Program-made: the position numbers and the translations under genes
DNA from: Iamia majanohamensis
GTDB taxonomy: Bacteria; Actinomycetota; Acidimicrobiia; Acidimicrobiales; Iamiaceae
Length of the DNA stretch: 64,000 nucleotides
NCBI RefSeq assembly: GCF_028532485.1
Contig: NZ_CP116942.1
Coordinates: 2,604,001 to 2,668,000, forward strand
Direction: 5' to 3'
Shown: in pieces, positions 13,911 through 25,600 of the stretch
How the letters are laid out: each line of letters starts with the position of its first letter
How positions within the stretch are numbered: the stretch's first letter is position 1
Notes under the pieces: model-generated
Told to the model about the DNA's origin: nothing
Database searches by the model: none
Seen by the model: only the letters and a program-made list of their open reading frames with translations

Positions 13911-15233
13911 TCAGCCCGGCGGGCGCCAGATCCAGGTGTCATCGACCAGCCTTCCCTCGGCTTGCCCGGCCCACCGGACACCGCCCACCACCACGGCGTC
14001 GCGACCGGCGGCCACGACGGTGTGCTCGTCGACGGGGTCGCTCCCCGGGAGCGGCTCCATGGCCAGCCACCGGTGCCGAGTGACGTCGAGCACCAGTGGA
14101 CCGCGGTCGCCCGACCTGGACGCAACGGCCTGGTAGGTCGCGGCCTCGCGGCCGAACGCGCCGGCCGCTGCGGGCGGGAGGGGTCCGGCCTCCGGAGGCG
14201 GTCGCGGGCCGGCGACCCGCCCGCCCTCGCGGTCGAACACGGCCGACGACGGCGGGGGAAGCGCACGCCACCGGTCCGGACCGACCAGGAACGCGCCCCC
14301 GGACGGGTACTCACGGCCCCACCCGTTCACCTCGCCACCGTCGGCGCCTCCCAGCGCGGCAAGGGTGAGCTGGCCCTCGGACGCGAGCCACGGACCGAAG
14401 CCGATGATCTCGGAGTCCGGCAGCCGCTCCCATGACCCCGAAGCCGGGTCCAGGCGCGCGGCGAGGACGACGGCGGGTTTCTCGGACCCGGGGCTCGGGA
14501 CGACCTCCTTGCCGAACAGGTACAACCGGGAGCCGTCCCACTGGGCGGTGCGGTCGAAGGAGGGCGGCAGAGGGTCGTCGGGGAGGTCGGACCACATGCC
14601 CTGCGCGGGGTCGAAGGCCCGGTCTGGTGCCTCTCCCCTCTCGTCGGTCGCCCGGACCAGGACGAGGCGGTCGTCGGTGGCCACCAGCTCGCCCCCAACC
14701 CCGGCGTCGGGCAGGCGGGTCCAGGTGTCGTCTTCGACCGAGTAGCGCAGGAACGCGCTCCCGCCGGTCGGCCGGAGGTCTCGGGTCCGCAGGTACACGT
14801 CGTCGCCCAGCACGGCGGTGGACGCCCCGGCGAAGCCCATGGGAGCGTCGGCGACGGGCCGCCACGTCCCGGTGTCGGGGTCGAGGGCGGCGCCGTCGCG
14901 CAGGGGCGCCTCCGTCGGAGCGCTGCAGTCGGCGCCGGGCGGGCAGCGGAAGGTGCTGCCGCCGAGGACGAGGACCTCCTCGCCCGTCCAGGCGGTGGCA
15001 GCGGTGGCCCGGGGCGTCAGGGGCAGGTCCTCGAGCCTCTCCCAGCCGAGGGGCGCGCCCTCGACCGGGACCGGACCGAGAGCCGACGTCGGCGCGACAT
15101 CGTCGGCGCCCGGGTCCGCCCGGTCGTCGCCGAGGGCGGCCTGCACCGCGGCCAGGACGACCACGACGGCCACGCCGGCGAGCATGACGCCCGACACGCC
15201 CCGGTCACGGCGATGGTGCGTCGGTCTCTCCAT
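13911..15233 (-). CDS. Membrane-anchored Kelch-like beta-propeller protein
   Basis: 440 residues. After a basic N-terminus (MERPTHHRRDRG) one membrane helix (GVMLAGVAVVVVLAAVQAAL) acts as anchor or uncleaved signal, placing the rest outside the cell. The body repeats Kelch-like blades, for example TAWTGEEVLVLGGS, DPDTGTWRPVADAP, YSVEDDTWTRLPDAG, FDPAQGMWSDLPDD and LDPASGSWERLPDSE: strand, turn, W-x-x-L/M-P. No catalytic residues are evident; a binding or scaffold role is likely. The ATG at 15233 has GGACGGGGC upstream; the longer frame overlaps the tRNA-Asn gene and is rejected. Confidence 0.8.
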   Translation of the reverse strand: MERPTHHRRDRGVSGVMLAGVAVVVVLAAVQAALGDDRADPGADDVAPTSALGPVPVEGAPLGWERLEDLPLTPRATAATAWTGEEVLVLGGSTFRCPPGADCSAPTEAPLRDGAALDPDTGTWRPVADAPMGFAGASTAVLGDDVYLRTRDLRPTGGSAFLRYSVEDDTWTRLPDAGVGGELVATDDRLVLVRATDERGEAPDRAFDPAQGMWSDLPDDPLPPSFDRTAQWDGSRLYLFGKEVVPSPGSEKPAVVLAARLDPASGSWERLPDSEIIGFGPWLASEGQLTLAALGGADGGEVNGWGREYPSGGAFLVGPDRWRALPPPSSAVFDREGGRVAGPRPPPEAGPLPPAAAGAFGREAATYQAVASRSGDRGPLVLDVTRHRWLAMEPLPGSDPVDEHTVVAAGRDAVVVGGVRWAGQAEGRLVDDTWIWRPPG

Positions 15234-15335
15234 GCCCCGTCCGACGTCCGCCAGACCCACCTGGTTCCCACCTGGCGAACGAGCGGGCACCGGGGCGGCC
15301 GACGGGCATCCGTCGACCTCGCCCCATCGCGGCGA

Positions 15336-15411
15336 TGGCTCCGGGGGTGGGGCTCGAACCCACGACAAGCTGATTAACAGTCAGCTGCTCTGCCAGCTGA
15401 GCTACCCCGGA
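15336..15411 (-). tRNA. tRNA-Asn(GTT)
   Basis: Minus-strand cloverleaf: acceptor TCCGGGG/CCCCGGA, anticodon stem GCTGA/TCAGC with loop CTGTTAA (anticodon GTT), T-arm GGTTCGAGCC, discriminator G and an encoded CCA. Confidence 0.95.
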
Positions 15412-15500
15412 ATGAGACGGTCACGGTAGCAGAGGGCCCCTCCGGCGCCGTACCTCCCATCGGCCCCGCGCCGGGCCTCCGCGCGCGAGGCTCGGGGCCC

Positions 15501-15671
15501 ATGAAGCTCCTCGTGGCCCTGCTCACCGGTGCCGTCGCGGGGGCGGCCACCGTCGCCCTGCGGGCCCGAGCCGGGGGCTCGGCGCCCGCCCCGCTCCCCT
15601 CGCCCGGTGGGCCTGGGGGCCCGGGACGGGTCGCCGTCGACGTCAGCGACGCCCCCGTCGACCCGGCCTGA
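15501..15671 (+). CDS. Possible 56-aa secreted or membrane peptide
   Basis: A short ORF starting MKLLVALLTGAVAGAATVALRARAG: a basic start, a hydrophobic stretch, then a Gly/Pro/Ser-rich tail ending in DVSDAPVDPA. The codon third positions are GC-rich like neighbouring genes. No ribosome binding site stands out and no homologue is recognised, so it may not be a gene. Confidence 0.4.
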   Translation: MKLLVALLTGAVAGAATVALRARAGGSAPAPLPSPGGPGGPGRVAVDVSDAPVDPA

Positions 15672-15721
15672 CCGCCGGTCGGCCGACCCCACCTGACGCC
15701 GCCGGGTCCACCCGCCGGGGG

Positions 15722-16489
15722 TCAGATGTTGGCGGCGATCACGAACCCGTAGACCTGGGCGCCGGCGGCGGCCATGTGGATGCCGTCACCCGAGAAGTAC
15801 TCGGGGTGCCCGTCGGAGGCCGCCTTCCAGTCGACCAGCACCGCGTGCGGGTGGCGGGCGACGGCGTCGGCCAGCACCTGGTTGACGGGCCCCTCCCACG
15901 GGCGGGTGCCGTTGAGCTGGACGCCGACCACCAGCACCTTGGGCACACCGGCGAGCGACGAGAGCACGGCGTCGGCCTCGCCCGGCGACACGTCGCCGTT
16001 GGTCCCGAGGTGGAGCACCACCCGCTCGATGCCGGGCCCCAGGTGCTGGGCCAGGACCTCGGGGGCGGAGGAGAACTGGCGGCTCTCGGCCGCGTCGACG
16101 ATGCCGCACGACGGCAGGGCGTCGGCGTACTGGGGACCGGCGCCGAGCATCACCGAGTCACCGATGCAGAGCACCTGGGACGGGTCCGGGCGGGCCGGTG
16201 GCGGGGGCGGCGGAGGGGGCGGGGGCGCCGTGGTCGTGGTGGGAGGGGGCGGCGGTGCGGTCGTGGTGGTGGGCGGGGCCGTGGTCGTGGTGGGCGGCGC
16301 CGTGGTCGTCGTGGTCGACGTCGTCGTGGTCGAGGTGGTCGTCGACGCCGTGGACGTGGACGGCGCCTGCGTCGTGGGCGGGGCCACCCGCGCCGCGTCG
16401 TCGGCCCCGCCGCCGCAGGCGGCCGGGGCGAGCAGGGCCACCAGGGCGAGGGCGGCGGCCGGCACCCGTCGTCGGAGGGCCGTGGACAT
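15722..16489 (-). CDS. SGNH-hydrolase-like lipoprotein
   Basis: 255 residues. The signal peptide has a basic start (MSTALRRRV), a hydrophobic core and the lipobox LAPAAC at about 20-25, so the mature protein is probably a lipoprotein. A long Thr/Pro-rich linker (repeats of TTTTAPP, then poly-Pro) leads to an SGNH domain: CIGDSVMLGAG (block I), HLGTNGD and GDGIHM near the end. This domain resembles the one on the acyltransferase at 4670 (IVGDSVMVGA, shared WEG and VDW positions), so the two may be paralogues. A possible role is acyl-group handling at the cell surface. Confidence 0.83.
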   Translation of the reverse strand: MSTALRRRVPAAALALVALLAPAACGGGADDAARVAPPTTQAPSTSTASTTTSTTTTSTTTTTAPPTTTTAPPTTTTAPPPPPTTTTAPPPPPPPPPPARPDPSQVLCIGDSVMLGAGPQYADALPSCGIVDAAESRQFSSAPEVLAQHLGPGIERVVLHLGTNGDVSPGEADAVLSSLAGVPKVLVVGVQLNGTRPWEGPVNQVLADAVARHPHAVLVDWKAASDGHPEYFSGDGIHMAAAGAQVYGFVIAANI

Positions 16490-16496
16490 CGGCCCG

Positions 16497-16502
16497 ACGC
16501 TA
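16497..16502 (-). promoter_or_regulatory. Leaderless -10 of the SGNH lipoprotein gene
   Basis: TAGCGT on the minus strand, seven bases before the ATG at 16489. Confidence 0.5.
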
Positions 16503-16554
16503 CTGCCGCGCCCCCACCGGCCCGGGGCATCGGGATGGGCGCGCCGGGTCCGGG

Positions 16555-17678
<1,124 letters not shown>

Positions 17679-17682
<4 letters not shown>

Positions 17683-19442
17683 GACCTCTCCTCGGCCCGG
17701 TCCGCCAGCCAACCTAGCAACTGGTCCTCGACCTCACGTGCGGGCCGGTTGTCGGGACGGACCTCCTCCAGACGGACCAGGAGCCAGGCGAGGAGGGGCT
17801 GGAGGGCGGCCGGGTCGCCGTCGCGCCGCAGCTCGCGACGGAGCCGGTCGACCTCCCGCAGGCCCTCGAGGCGCAGCAGGGTGCGGCGCGAGTCCTCGGG
17901 GTCGCCGGTGGCCTCCTCGGCGGCCAGGCGCACCAGCAGCTCGGAGGCACCGGGGTCGGCTGCGTCGAGCGCCGCGTGCAGGTCGCCGTCGGCCTCGCGG
18001 AGGGCCCGGAACGCGGCGGCGTGGAGGTCGTCGACGAAGAGCACCTCGTGGAGCAGCGGGAGCATGGTCGGCCGGTGGTCGGCGTCGACGGCGAGGCGCA
18101 GCGCCACCGTCTCGGGGGTGTCGGCGCCGGTGCGCCGGCGGGGCGTGGGGTCGACGGGGCGCGGGTGGGCACCGGTGCGCAGCGACGCCCGCAGCCGGTC
18201 CACGTCGATGCGGCACTCGTCGGCCACCTCCATGACGTACTGGTCCCGGATGAGCTCGCTGGGGTGCTCGCGGATGACGTCGAGCGCGGCCTGGGCGGTG
18301 CGGGCCCGGCCCTCGGGGCTGTCGGTCCTCCCCGCGGCCAGGGCCCGGCCCACGCGGAAGCCGAGGAAGGGCGTCGGGTCCTCGACCGCGGCCCGCAGCC
18401 GGTCGGGGTCGCTGCGGGCCAGGTCGCCCGGGTCCTCCCCGGCGGGGAGGTCGGCCACCACCACCTCGAGGTCGTGGGCCTGCTCCCAGGCGTAGACCCG
18501 CTCGGCCGCGGCGGCGCCGGCCGCGTCGGGGTCGAAGGCCAGCACCAGCCGGCGGGCGAAGCGCTTCAGCATGCGGACGTGCTCCTCGGTGAGCGAGGTG
18601 CCGCAGGTGGCGACGGCCTGGGTCAGCCCGGCCGAGGCGAAGCCGATGACGTCGGTGTAGCCCTCGCAGACGATGACCTCGTCGGCCTTCACCGCCGCGT
18701 CCTTGGCCCAGTTGAGGCCGTAGAGGACCTTGCTCTTGTCGTAGAGCTGGGTCTGGCCGGTGTTGCGGTACTTGGGCCCGTCGCCGCCGGGCAGCACCCG
18801 TCCGCCGAACCCGATGGGGCTGCCCTGGGCGTCGAAGATCGGGAACAGCACCCGCCCCCGGAAGAAGTCCTGCTGGCGCCGGCGGCGGTTGACGAAGCCC
18901 AGGCCGGTGTCGACCAGCTCCTTGTCCGGCAGGCGCAGGTGGCGGGCCAGCTGGTCCCAGTCGTCGGGGGCCCACCCGACCCGGAACCGCCGCACCGTCT
19001 CCCCGTCGAAGCCGCGCTGGCGGAGGTAGGCCCGGGCCGGGCCCGCCTCAGGGCCGGTGAGGAGGCGGTCGTGGTAGAAGTCGACGGCCCGCTCGAGGGC
19101 GCCGACGAGCAGCGAGCGTCGCTTGCGGCTCTCGCCCTGGCCCTTGTCGGTGTAGCGCAGCTGCACCCCGCACTGGCCGGCCAGCCACTCGATGGCCCCC
19201 ACGAAGTCGGTGTGCTGCAGCTCGCGCACGAGGGTGATCACGTCGCCCTTGGCCTGGCAGCCGAAGCAGTAGTACAGCTTCTCGGTGGGGTTGATCGAGA
19301 ACGACGGGGTCTTCTCGCCGTGGAACGGGCACAGCCCCACCCAGCGGGTCCCGACCCGCTTGACCTGCATGAACTGGCTGGCCACGGCGACCATGTCGGT
19401 GCGGTCGCGGACGGTGGCGATGTCGTCGTCGACGATGCCCAT
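17679..19442 (-). CDS. dnaG: DNA primase DnaG
   Basis: 587 residues. The CHC2-type zinc finger has C38, H41, C59 and C62 (CPFH then CFGC). The RNA polymerase domain carries the FGGRVL motif and TOPRIM residues in VCEGYTDV and AFDPDAAG. The C-terminal part (about 420-587) is the helicase-interaction region. ATG at 19442 ([18 protein letters not shown]) matches the family start; the upstream frame is unlike primase. A TACCGT -10 at 19500-19505 would give a leader of about 50 bases. The sigma factor gene follows with a 4-base overlap. Confidence 0.96.
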
Positions 19443-19499
19443 CAGCCCGGGCGCGCCCCCGCCGGGCCGGACGCAGCGACGGGGGTGAGCACGGGTCGG

Positions 19500-19505
19500 A
19501 CGGTA
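19500..19505 (-). promoter_or_regulatory. Candidate -10 of the dnaG-sigA operon
   Basis: TACCGT on the minus strand, 57 bases before the dnaG ATG. Confidence 0.35.
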
Positions 19506-19568
19506 CCAGCGGGCTGCGACGGCCGGACCCGGGTTCCCCACCCCAGGACCCGCGGCGCGCCCCGGGGC

Positions 19569-20708
19569 TCAGCCCTCGGCGCCGTCCGTGCCGCCGGTGG
19601 CGCCGGGCACCCCCGCGGGGGCGGGGTCGGCCGTCTCGCCGGGGTCGGGACCGTCCCCGTCGGGCGGGCCGTCGCGGCGGTCGGCCCGCAGCGACGCCAC
19701 GATGGTGACGGCGAGGACGACGACGATGACGCCGAGCGAGATCGGCGTGGAGATGTGGAAGTCCTCGGTCGGGAAGTCGAGCCGCTCGCCGGTGAAGGTG
19801 AGGATCATCTTGGCCCCCACGAAGGCGAGGATCGCCCCGAGGCCGTAGTTCAGGTAGCGGAAGCGGTCCTGCATCCCGTTGAGCAGGAAGTACAGCGCCC
19901 GCAGGCCGAGGATGGCGAAGGCGTTCGACGAGAAGACGATGAAGGACTCCTCGGACACGGCGAGGATGGCCGGCACGGAGTCGACGGCGAAGACCACGTC
20001 GGTGGTCTCGATCATGATGAGCACGGCCAGCAGCGGGGTGGCCAGGTGCCGCCCGTCGACCTTGGTGAACAGGTGCTGGCCGTCGTACTCGCTGGTCGAG
20101 GGGATGATGCGGCGCACGACGCGCAGCACCAGGCTGGTGTCGGGATCGACGGTGGCGTCGTCGTGGAAGGCGATCTTCTGGGCCGTGTAGAGCAGCACGA
20201 GGCCGAAGACCACGAGGGTGAAGGCCACCGCCTGGATGAGGGCCAGGCCGGCGAAGATGAAGGCGGCCCGGAGGACGAGGGCGCCGAAGATCCCCCAGAA
20301 GAGGGTGCGGAACTGGTACTTCGCCGGCACCGCGAAGTAGCTGAAGATCACCGCCCACACGAACACGTTGTCGATCGAGAGGCTCTTCTCGATGAGGAAG
20401 CCGGAGATGTACTCCCCGGCGGCCTTGGCCCCCGCGTCGACGCCGTGGACGCCGTCGGGGCCGACCCCCGACGTGCGGCCGATGTAGTACACGACGCCGG
20501 TGAAGGCGAGGCCGATCGAGATCCAGACGGCGGACTCGATGGCCGCCTCCTTGAACCTGATCTCGTGGGGGCGGCGGTGCACGACCAGCACGTCGAAGAG
20601 CAGCAGGGCCGTGATGAACCCGAGCAGCCCCGCCCACTCCCAGATGTGGATGTCGAGGTCGACGAACCTCCCGGTGCCGCCCGACGCGGCGAGGAGCAGG
20701 GTGTCCAT
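19569..20708 (-). CDS. TerC/Alx family integral membrane protein
   Basis: 379 residues with about nine membrane helices and the TerC signatures: an acidic pair within helices (LLLFDVLVVHR; EKSLSIDNVFVWAVIFSYF; VDSVPAILAVSEESFIVFSSNAFAILGLRALYF). Members export Mn or support metal loading of secreted proteins; some act in tellurite resistance. The C-terminal 45 residues are a Gly/Asp/Pro-rich tail. Upstream lie 200 non-coding bases with a TAGGTT -10 at 20844-20849, implying a leader of about 130 bases. Confidence 0.9.
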   Translation of the reverse strand: MDTLLLAASGGTGRFVDLDIHIWEWAGLLGFITALLLFDVLVVHRRPHEIRFKEAAIESAVWISIGLAFTGVVYYIGRTSGVGPDGVHGVDAGAKAAGEYISGFLIEKSLSIDNVFVWAVIFSYFAVPAKYQFRTLFWGIFGALVLRAAFIFAGLALIQAVAFTLVVFGLVLLYTAQKIAFHDDATVDPDTSLVLRVVRRIIPSTSEYDGQHLFTKVDGRHLATPLLAVLIMIETTDVVFAVDSVPAILAVSEESFIVFSSNAFAILGLRALYFLLNGMQDRFRYLNYGLGAILAFVGAKMILTFTGERLDFPTEDFHISTPISLGVIVVVLAVTIVASLRADRRDGPPDGDGPDPGETADPAPAGVPGATGGTDGAEG

Positions 20709-20843
20709 GGTCAGGGGCCCTCCGCCTCATCGCCAGGTGCGCTGTGGTCCGGCCGGGGGTCCCTGCTCCTCCGCCCGCCACGGGCGGCGGTGGCCACCGG
20801 TCGGCGGAGCGGTCGGACCAGGAGGTCCTCCCCGGGCGCGGCC

Positions 20844-20849
20844 AACCTA
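20844..20849 (-). promoter_or_regulatory. Candidate -10 of the TerC gene
   Basis: TAGGTT on the minus strand, 135 bases before the ATG. The predicted leader is GC-rich and can fold, but I see no recognisable manganese riboswitch in it. Confidence 0.35.
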
Positions 20850-20908
20850 CCGGCCCCCGGACCGGGTGCGGCGCACCCGACCCGGGGCCGGCGCCTCGCC
20901 CCGGGGGG

Positions 20909-22603
20909 TCAGGGCGCGGGGTAGTCCTTGGGGCTCTCGTCGGGCGGCGGGTCCTCGAAGGTGGTGACGGTGCCCTCGGGGTCGAACACGGCGGCGGGCC
21001 CGTCGGGCCACTCCCCCGGCAGGTGCCGCACGCCGCCGTCGACGTAGCGGTACATGCCGGTGCCCTCGTTGTCGACCTCGTCGAGGCCCTCGACGGTGGG
21101 GTCGTACCAGATCTCGGTGGCGTCGTCGGTGCCGTTGAAGTCGTCGTAGGGCCACAGGCCATGGTCGCCGTAGGACAGCGACGGGGAGGTGACCACGTTG
21201 GGCGTCGGCTCCCGGCTGAACAGCCCGGCCTGGAACGTCTCGGGGGTGAGGTCGGGCCCGGCCAGCTGGACCCCGGCGAAGAACAGCGACGGGTTCGGGA
21301 ACAGCACCGCGTTGGTGTCGACGGCCGGGGGCGGCTCGCCGTTGTACCACTCGTAGAGCTGGTAGGAGGCCGAGTTCTCGGCCGACTGGCGCACCGTCAG
21401 GGCGCTGGGCCCGAAGGCGTGGGCCCACTGGTCCTGGTCGTAGGTGCGGGCGAAGGCGTTCACGTCGACCAGGGTCGAGGGGCCGATGAGCCACTCCGGC
21501 GAGTAGCCCTGGGCGGTGGCCTCCTGGGTGAAGGTGGCCGGCGCCACCGGGTCGCCGGAGAAGATGAGCGTGGTCACCCCGGCGGCCTTGAAGCGGGCGA
21601 TGACGGAGGTGGCCTGCTCCTGCAGCCGGGCCGGGTCGAGGGTGTAGGAGATGCTCTCGGCCAGGTCGATGCCCTCCTCGCCGAGGCGCTCCTCCAGCCG
21701 CTCGGCCTGGATGGCCGAGGTGTCGTTGGACTCGATCCAGAGCAGGCCGAAGGTGCGCTCCTGGTCGGTCATGGCCTCGTCGCCGGCCCACTCGGCGGGC
21801 TGGCCGGCCAGGCGCTTGGTGATGTACTCCACCAGGTGCAGCTGGAGCTGGTCGGCGTTGATGCCGACGCCGTAGAGGTAGGGCGAGCGCTCGGCGTAGA
21901 ACTCCTCGTTGCCGCCCGTGCAGCCCACGCACACGACGCCCCGGGCGGCCAGCTCGTCGGCGAAGGCGCTGGTGAGCACCGGGCCGCCGAACACGGCGAA
22001 GGCCCCCATCTCGTCGGCCGCCTTCACCGCGTCGGCCCGGGCCGCGACCTCGTCGTCGCTGGTGCCCGACCCGTCGAGGAACTCGACCTCCACCGTGCGC
22101 CCGTAGGTCTGGTAGTACTCGTTGAACAGGTCGACGTAGCCCTGGTACGTGTCCTTCACGTCCTGGTTGGTGTCGTCGTTGGCGATGGCCGAGGTGACGT
22201 AGTCGAGGACGGGGTCGTCCTCGGGGGCGACGTAGACGACCACCTTGATGGAGTCCGCCGTCACCCCGTTCGAGGTGGCCCCGCCGTTGTCGTCCACGTC
22301 GGCGAAGCACTCCTGGGTGAAGAAGAAGGGGATGGCCACCTTGCCCGTCTCGGGGTCGCAGGTGTCGGGGAAGGTGACGTCGAGGTCGTCCTCCTCGGCC
22401 ATCGTCCAGGAGATGGCCCCCTCGGGGAGCTCGGCGGAGGCCGCCGCCGTCTCCTCGTCGCCGCCCCCGTCGTCGTCGCCGCCGCCGGTGGCCACCACCA
22501 CGGCCACGACCACGATCGCCACGACGGCGAGGGCGGCCAGGGGCCCCCAGCGTCGGAGCTGGCGGTTCCGTGCGGGTGTCGGTTCGTCACTGCTCGGCAG
22601 CAT
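20909..22603 (-). CDS. Substrate-binding protein of a branched-chain-type ABC importer
   Basis: 564 residues. A single N-terminal membrane segment (WGPLAALAVVAIVVVAVVVATGG) without a lipobox Cys anchors or exports it, and an acidic Gly/Asp linker follows. The body is a type I periplasmic binding fold of the LivJ/Leu-Ile-Val class: DSIKVVVYVAPEDDP, FAVFGGPVLTSAFADELAARGVVCVG, FKAAGVTTLIFSGDPVAPATF. It is longer than usual LivJ proteins (about 380). It is the last gene of the importer operon, 52 bases after the MFS-ABC-ABC gene. The ligand may be an amino acid, amide or aromatic compound. Confidence 0.85.
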   Translation of the reverse strand: MLPSSDEPTPARNRQLRRWGPLAALAVVAIVVVAVVVATGGGDDDGGGDEETAAASAELPEGAISWTMAEEDDLDVTFPDTCDPETGKVAIPFFFTQECFADVDDNGGATSNGVTADSIKVVVYVAPEDDPVLDYVTSAIANDDTNQDVKDTYQGYVDLFNEYYQTYGRTVEVEFLDGSGTSDDEVAARADAVKAADEMGAFAVFGGPVLTSAFADELAARGVVCVGCTGGNEEFYAERSPYLYGVGINADQLQLHLVEYITKRLAGQPAEWAGDEAMTDQERTFGLLWIESNDTSAIQAERLEERLGEEGIDLAESISYTLDPARLQEQATSVIARFKAAGVTTLIFSGDPVAPATFTQEATAQGYSPEWLIGPSTLVDVNAFARTYDQDQWAHAFGPSALTVRQSAENSASYQLYEWYNGEPPPAVDTNAVLFPNPSLFFAGVQLAGPDLTPETFQAGLFSREPTPNVVTSPSLSYGDHGLWPYDDFNGTDDATEIWYDPTVEGLDEVDNEGTGMYRYVDGGVRHLPGEWPDGPAAVFDPEGTVTTFEDPPPDESPKDYPAP

Positions 22604-22655
22604 CGGGGTCTCGCTCTCGGGTCGGGGCGCGGGGCGCGGTGGTGTGTCGGGTGGG

Positions 22656-25600
22656 TCAGGTGGGGGCCAGGTCGCCGGAGCGGGCGATGACGCTCTCGGT
22701 GGTGCCCAGGTAGGACGCCACCACGGCGGGGTCGTCGAGCACCTCGTGGGGGGCGCCGACGGCGATGACGGCCCCCTGGTCCATGGCCACGAGGCGGTCC
22801 GAGACGGAGGTGATGAGGGGCATGTCGTGCTCGATGACGAGGACGGCGGCGCCCACCTCCTCGGCGATGCGCCGCAGGAGGGGGGCGAGGGCCTCGGTCT
22901 CGCGCTGGGCGATGCCGCTGGAGGGCTCGTCGAGCAGCACCACCGTCGGGCGGTGGGCCACCACGCAGGCCAGGTCGACGATGCGGCGCGACCCGGTGGA
23001 CAGCTCGCGCACGAACTTGGAGCGGAAGGCGCCGAGGCCGAAGAGGTCCATGAGGGCCCCCACCCGCTCGGCCACGTGCTCCTCGGAGTCGTAGACGCCG
23101 GGGAGGTGGAGGGCGGCGCTCAGGGGGTCGCGGACCTCGACCCAGCGCTCCAGGGAGACGGCGATGGCCTCCTCGACGGTGAGCGCGGGCCAGAGGCGGG
23201 CGTCCTGGAAGGAGCGACCCAGGCCGTGGCGGGCCCGGGCGTCGGGGCCGAGCCCGGTGACGTCGCGACCCCGGACCTCGATGCGACCCGAGTCGGCGGG
23301 GACGAACCCGCTCACCAGGTCGAACAGGGTGGTCTTGCCCGCGCCGTTGGGGCCGATGATGCCGAGCACCTCGCCCGGGGCCACCTCGAGGGTGACCTCG
23401 TCGACGGCGCGGATGCCGCGGAAGCGCCGGGAGAGCTCGTGGGTGGCCAGGGCGGGGCGGACCTCGCCCTCCTCCACCGCCGCGACCCGCTCGTCGGCGT
23501 CGTGGCCCTCGTGGACCTCGGGCCCGCCGGCGGCCACCTCCTGCTCGGTCCGCTCGGCCAGCACCTCGATGCCGTGCACGACGCCGTGGCCGTTGCCCGC
23601 CGCCGGGCCCGCCTCCTGCACGGCGACGGCCTTGCCCGCCCCCTCCAGGAACACCGACCGGAGCACGTCGGGGCGCTCCAGCAGCTCGGCGGTGGGGCCG
23701 TGGAAGCGGATCTGGCCCTTCTCCATGAAGTAGGCGGTGTCGGCCAGGGTGAGGGCCACGTTCACCGACTGCTCGACGATGATCACGGTGGTGCCGGCCT
23801 CGGCGATGCCCCGGACGATGGGCAGCAGCTGCTCGACGATGACCGGGGCGAGCCCGAGCGAGAGCTCGTCGATCATGAGCAGGCGGGGCTCGGACAGGAA
23901 GGCCATGCCGAGGGCGAGCATCTGCTGCTGGCCGCCGGAGAGGTCGGCCGCGGGGTCGTCGAGGCGCTCCCGCAGCACCGGGAAGAAGCCGAAGACCTCC
24001 TCCAGGCGGGCCTTCGACGCGGCCCGGTCGGAGTGGCGGAGCCAGGCCCCCATCTGGAGGTTGTCGCGCACGGTGAGGTCGCCGAAGACCCCGGCCCCAC
24101 CGGGCATCTGGGCGATGCCCAGGGCCGCGATCTCGTTGGGCGGGGCGTGGGTGATGTCGCGCCCGTCGAAGATCACCGCGCCGCCGTCGGCCTCGACCAC
24201 GCCGGAGATGGCCTTCAGGAAGGTGGACTTGCCGGCCCCGTTGGTGCCGAGCAGGGCCACGATCTGGCCCTCGGCCACCTCCAGGTCGACGCCGAAGAGC
24301 ACCTGCAGGTCGTCGTAGCCGACGTCCAGGCCGCGAGCCAGGAGCAGCTTGGCCCGGCCCTGCTCCCGCTCGAGGTGGGCCTCGGCCCGGGCCGTGGAGG
24401 CGGCCCACACCTGGGCGATGTCGGCGTTGACGCTGCGCCGGGCGGAGGCGATGACGAGGCCGCCGACGAGGAAGATGGGCGCCATGACGAGCATCCCCCA
24501 GCGGATGCCCCACCGGTCGGCGATGGCGCCGATCACCGGCAGGACCATGAGCCCGGGGATGACCCAGAGGGCGCCGACGGAGAACCCGATGGAGCGGGCC
24601 CGGGGCGGGATGGCCAGGGAGAGGGAGGCGAGGATGCCCGGGCCGAGCACGGCGAGGGCCCCGGAGATGACGACGTTGGCCGCGATGGCCAGGGCGAGGG
24701 TGGGGGCCAGGGCGAAGCCCAGCAGGCACCCGGCCACCACGAAGGCGACCAGCGACAGGAAGCGCATCACCAGGCTGGGGTCCCTGGCCACCAGCCGGGT
24801 GCCGATGCGGGCGCCGATGATGAGGCCCACCAGCTGGGCCGGCTCGACCCCGGCGGCCACGAAGCCGCGGGCCTTCTCGTCCAGGCCGAACTGGTCCTCG
24901 TACATGAGCGAGGCGAGGGACACGAAGCCGATGAGCGAGGCGGCGAGGAACGGGAGGCTGTACCAGATGCGCCGGAGGGTCTCGATCTTCCAGACCATGC
25001 GCCAGCCCTCGGCGAAGGAGGGGGCCACCTCCTCGGTCTCGATGACCGACTCGCTCGCCCCCATGGCCCGTCGCTCCTGGGCCCCACGCACGGGCTCGTG
25101 GATGAAGAGCCCGAGGATGACGAAGACGATGGTGGGGACGGCGAAGACGAAGAACGGCACCCGCCACCCGAACGCGCTGGCCAGCAGGCCGGCGGTGAGG
25201 GGCCCGACGCACGCCCCGACGGCGTTGGCGGCCCGGTGGAAGGAGTACACCCGGGAGCGCACCGCCGGCGGGTAGTAGTCGGCGATGAGGGAGTTGTGGG
25301 TGGGGTCGACGGTGGCCCGGCCGATGCCGGAGCCGGCCCGCACGAGGAACAGCATCACCACCCCGCCGGCCAGGCCGGTGAGGAGGGAGAAGAAGCCCCA
25401 CAGGGCACCGCCGGCCAGGGCGATGGACACCCGCCGGTGGCGGTCGGCGGCCGCCGCGATGGGCACCTGGAGCAGCAGGGCCAGCAGGGTGACCAGCGCG
25501 ATGAGGGTGAGGATCCCCTGGGTGCCGAGGCCGAAGGCGTCGCGGATCTCGGGCAGGAGGATGCCGAACGCGGTGCGGTCGAGCTCGTCCACGGCGTTGA

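Noticed and set aside
20709-20843. Manganese (yybP-ykoY) riboswitch ahead of TerC
   Set aside because: The leader is long enough and TerC genes often have one, but I could not find the conserved core segments.
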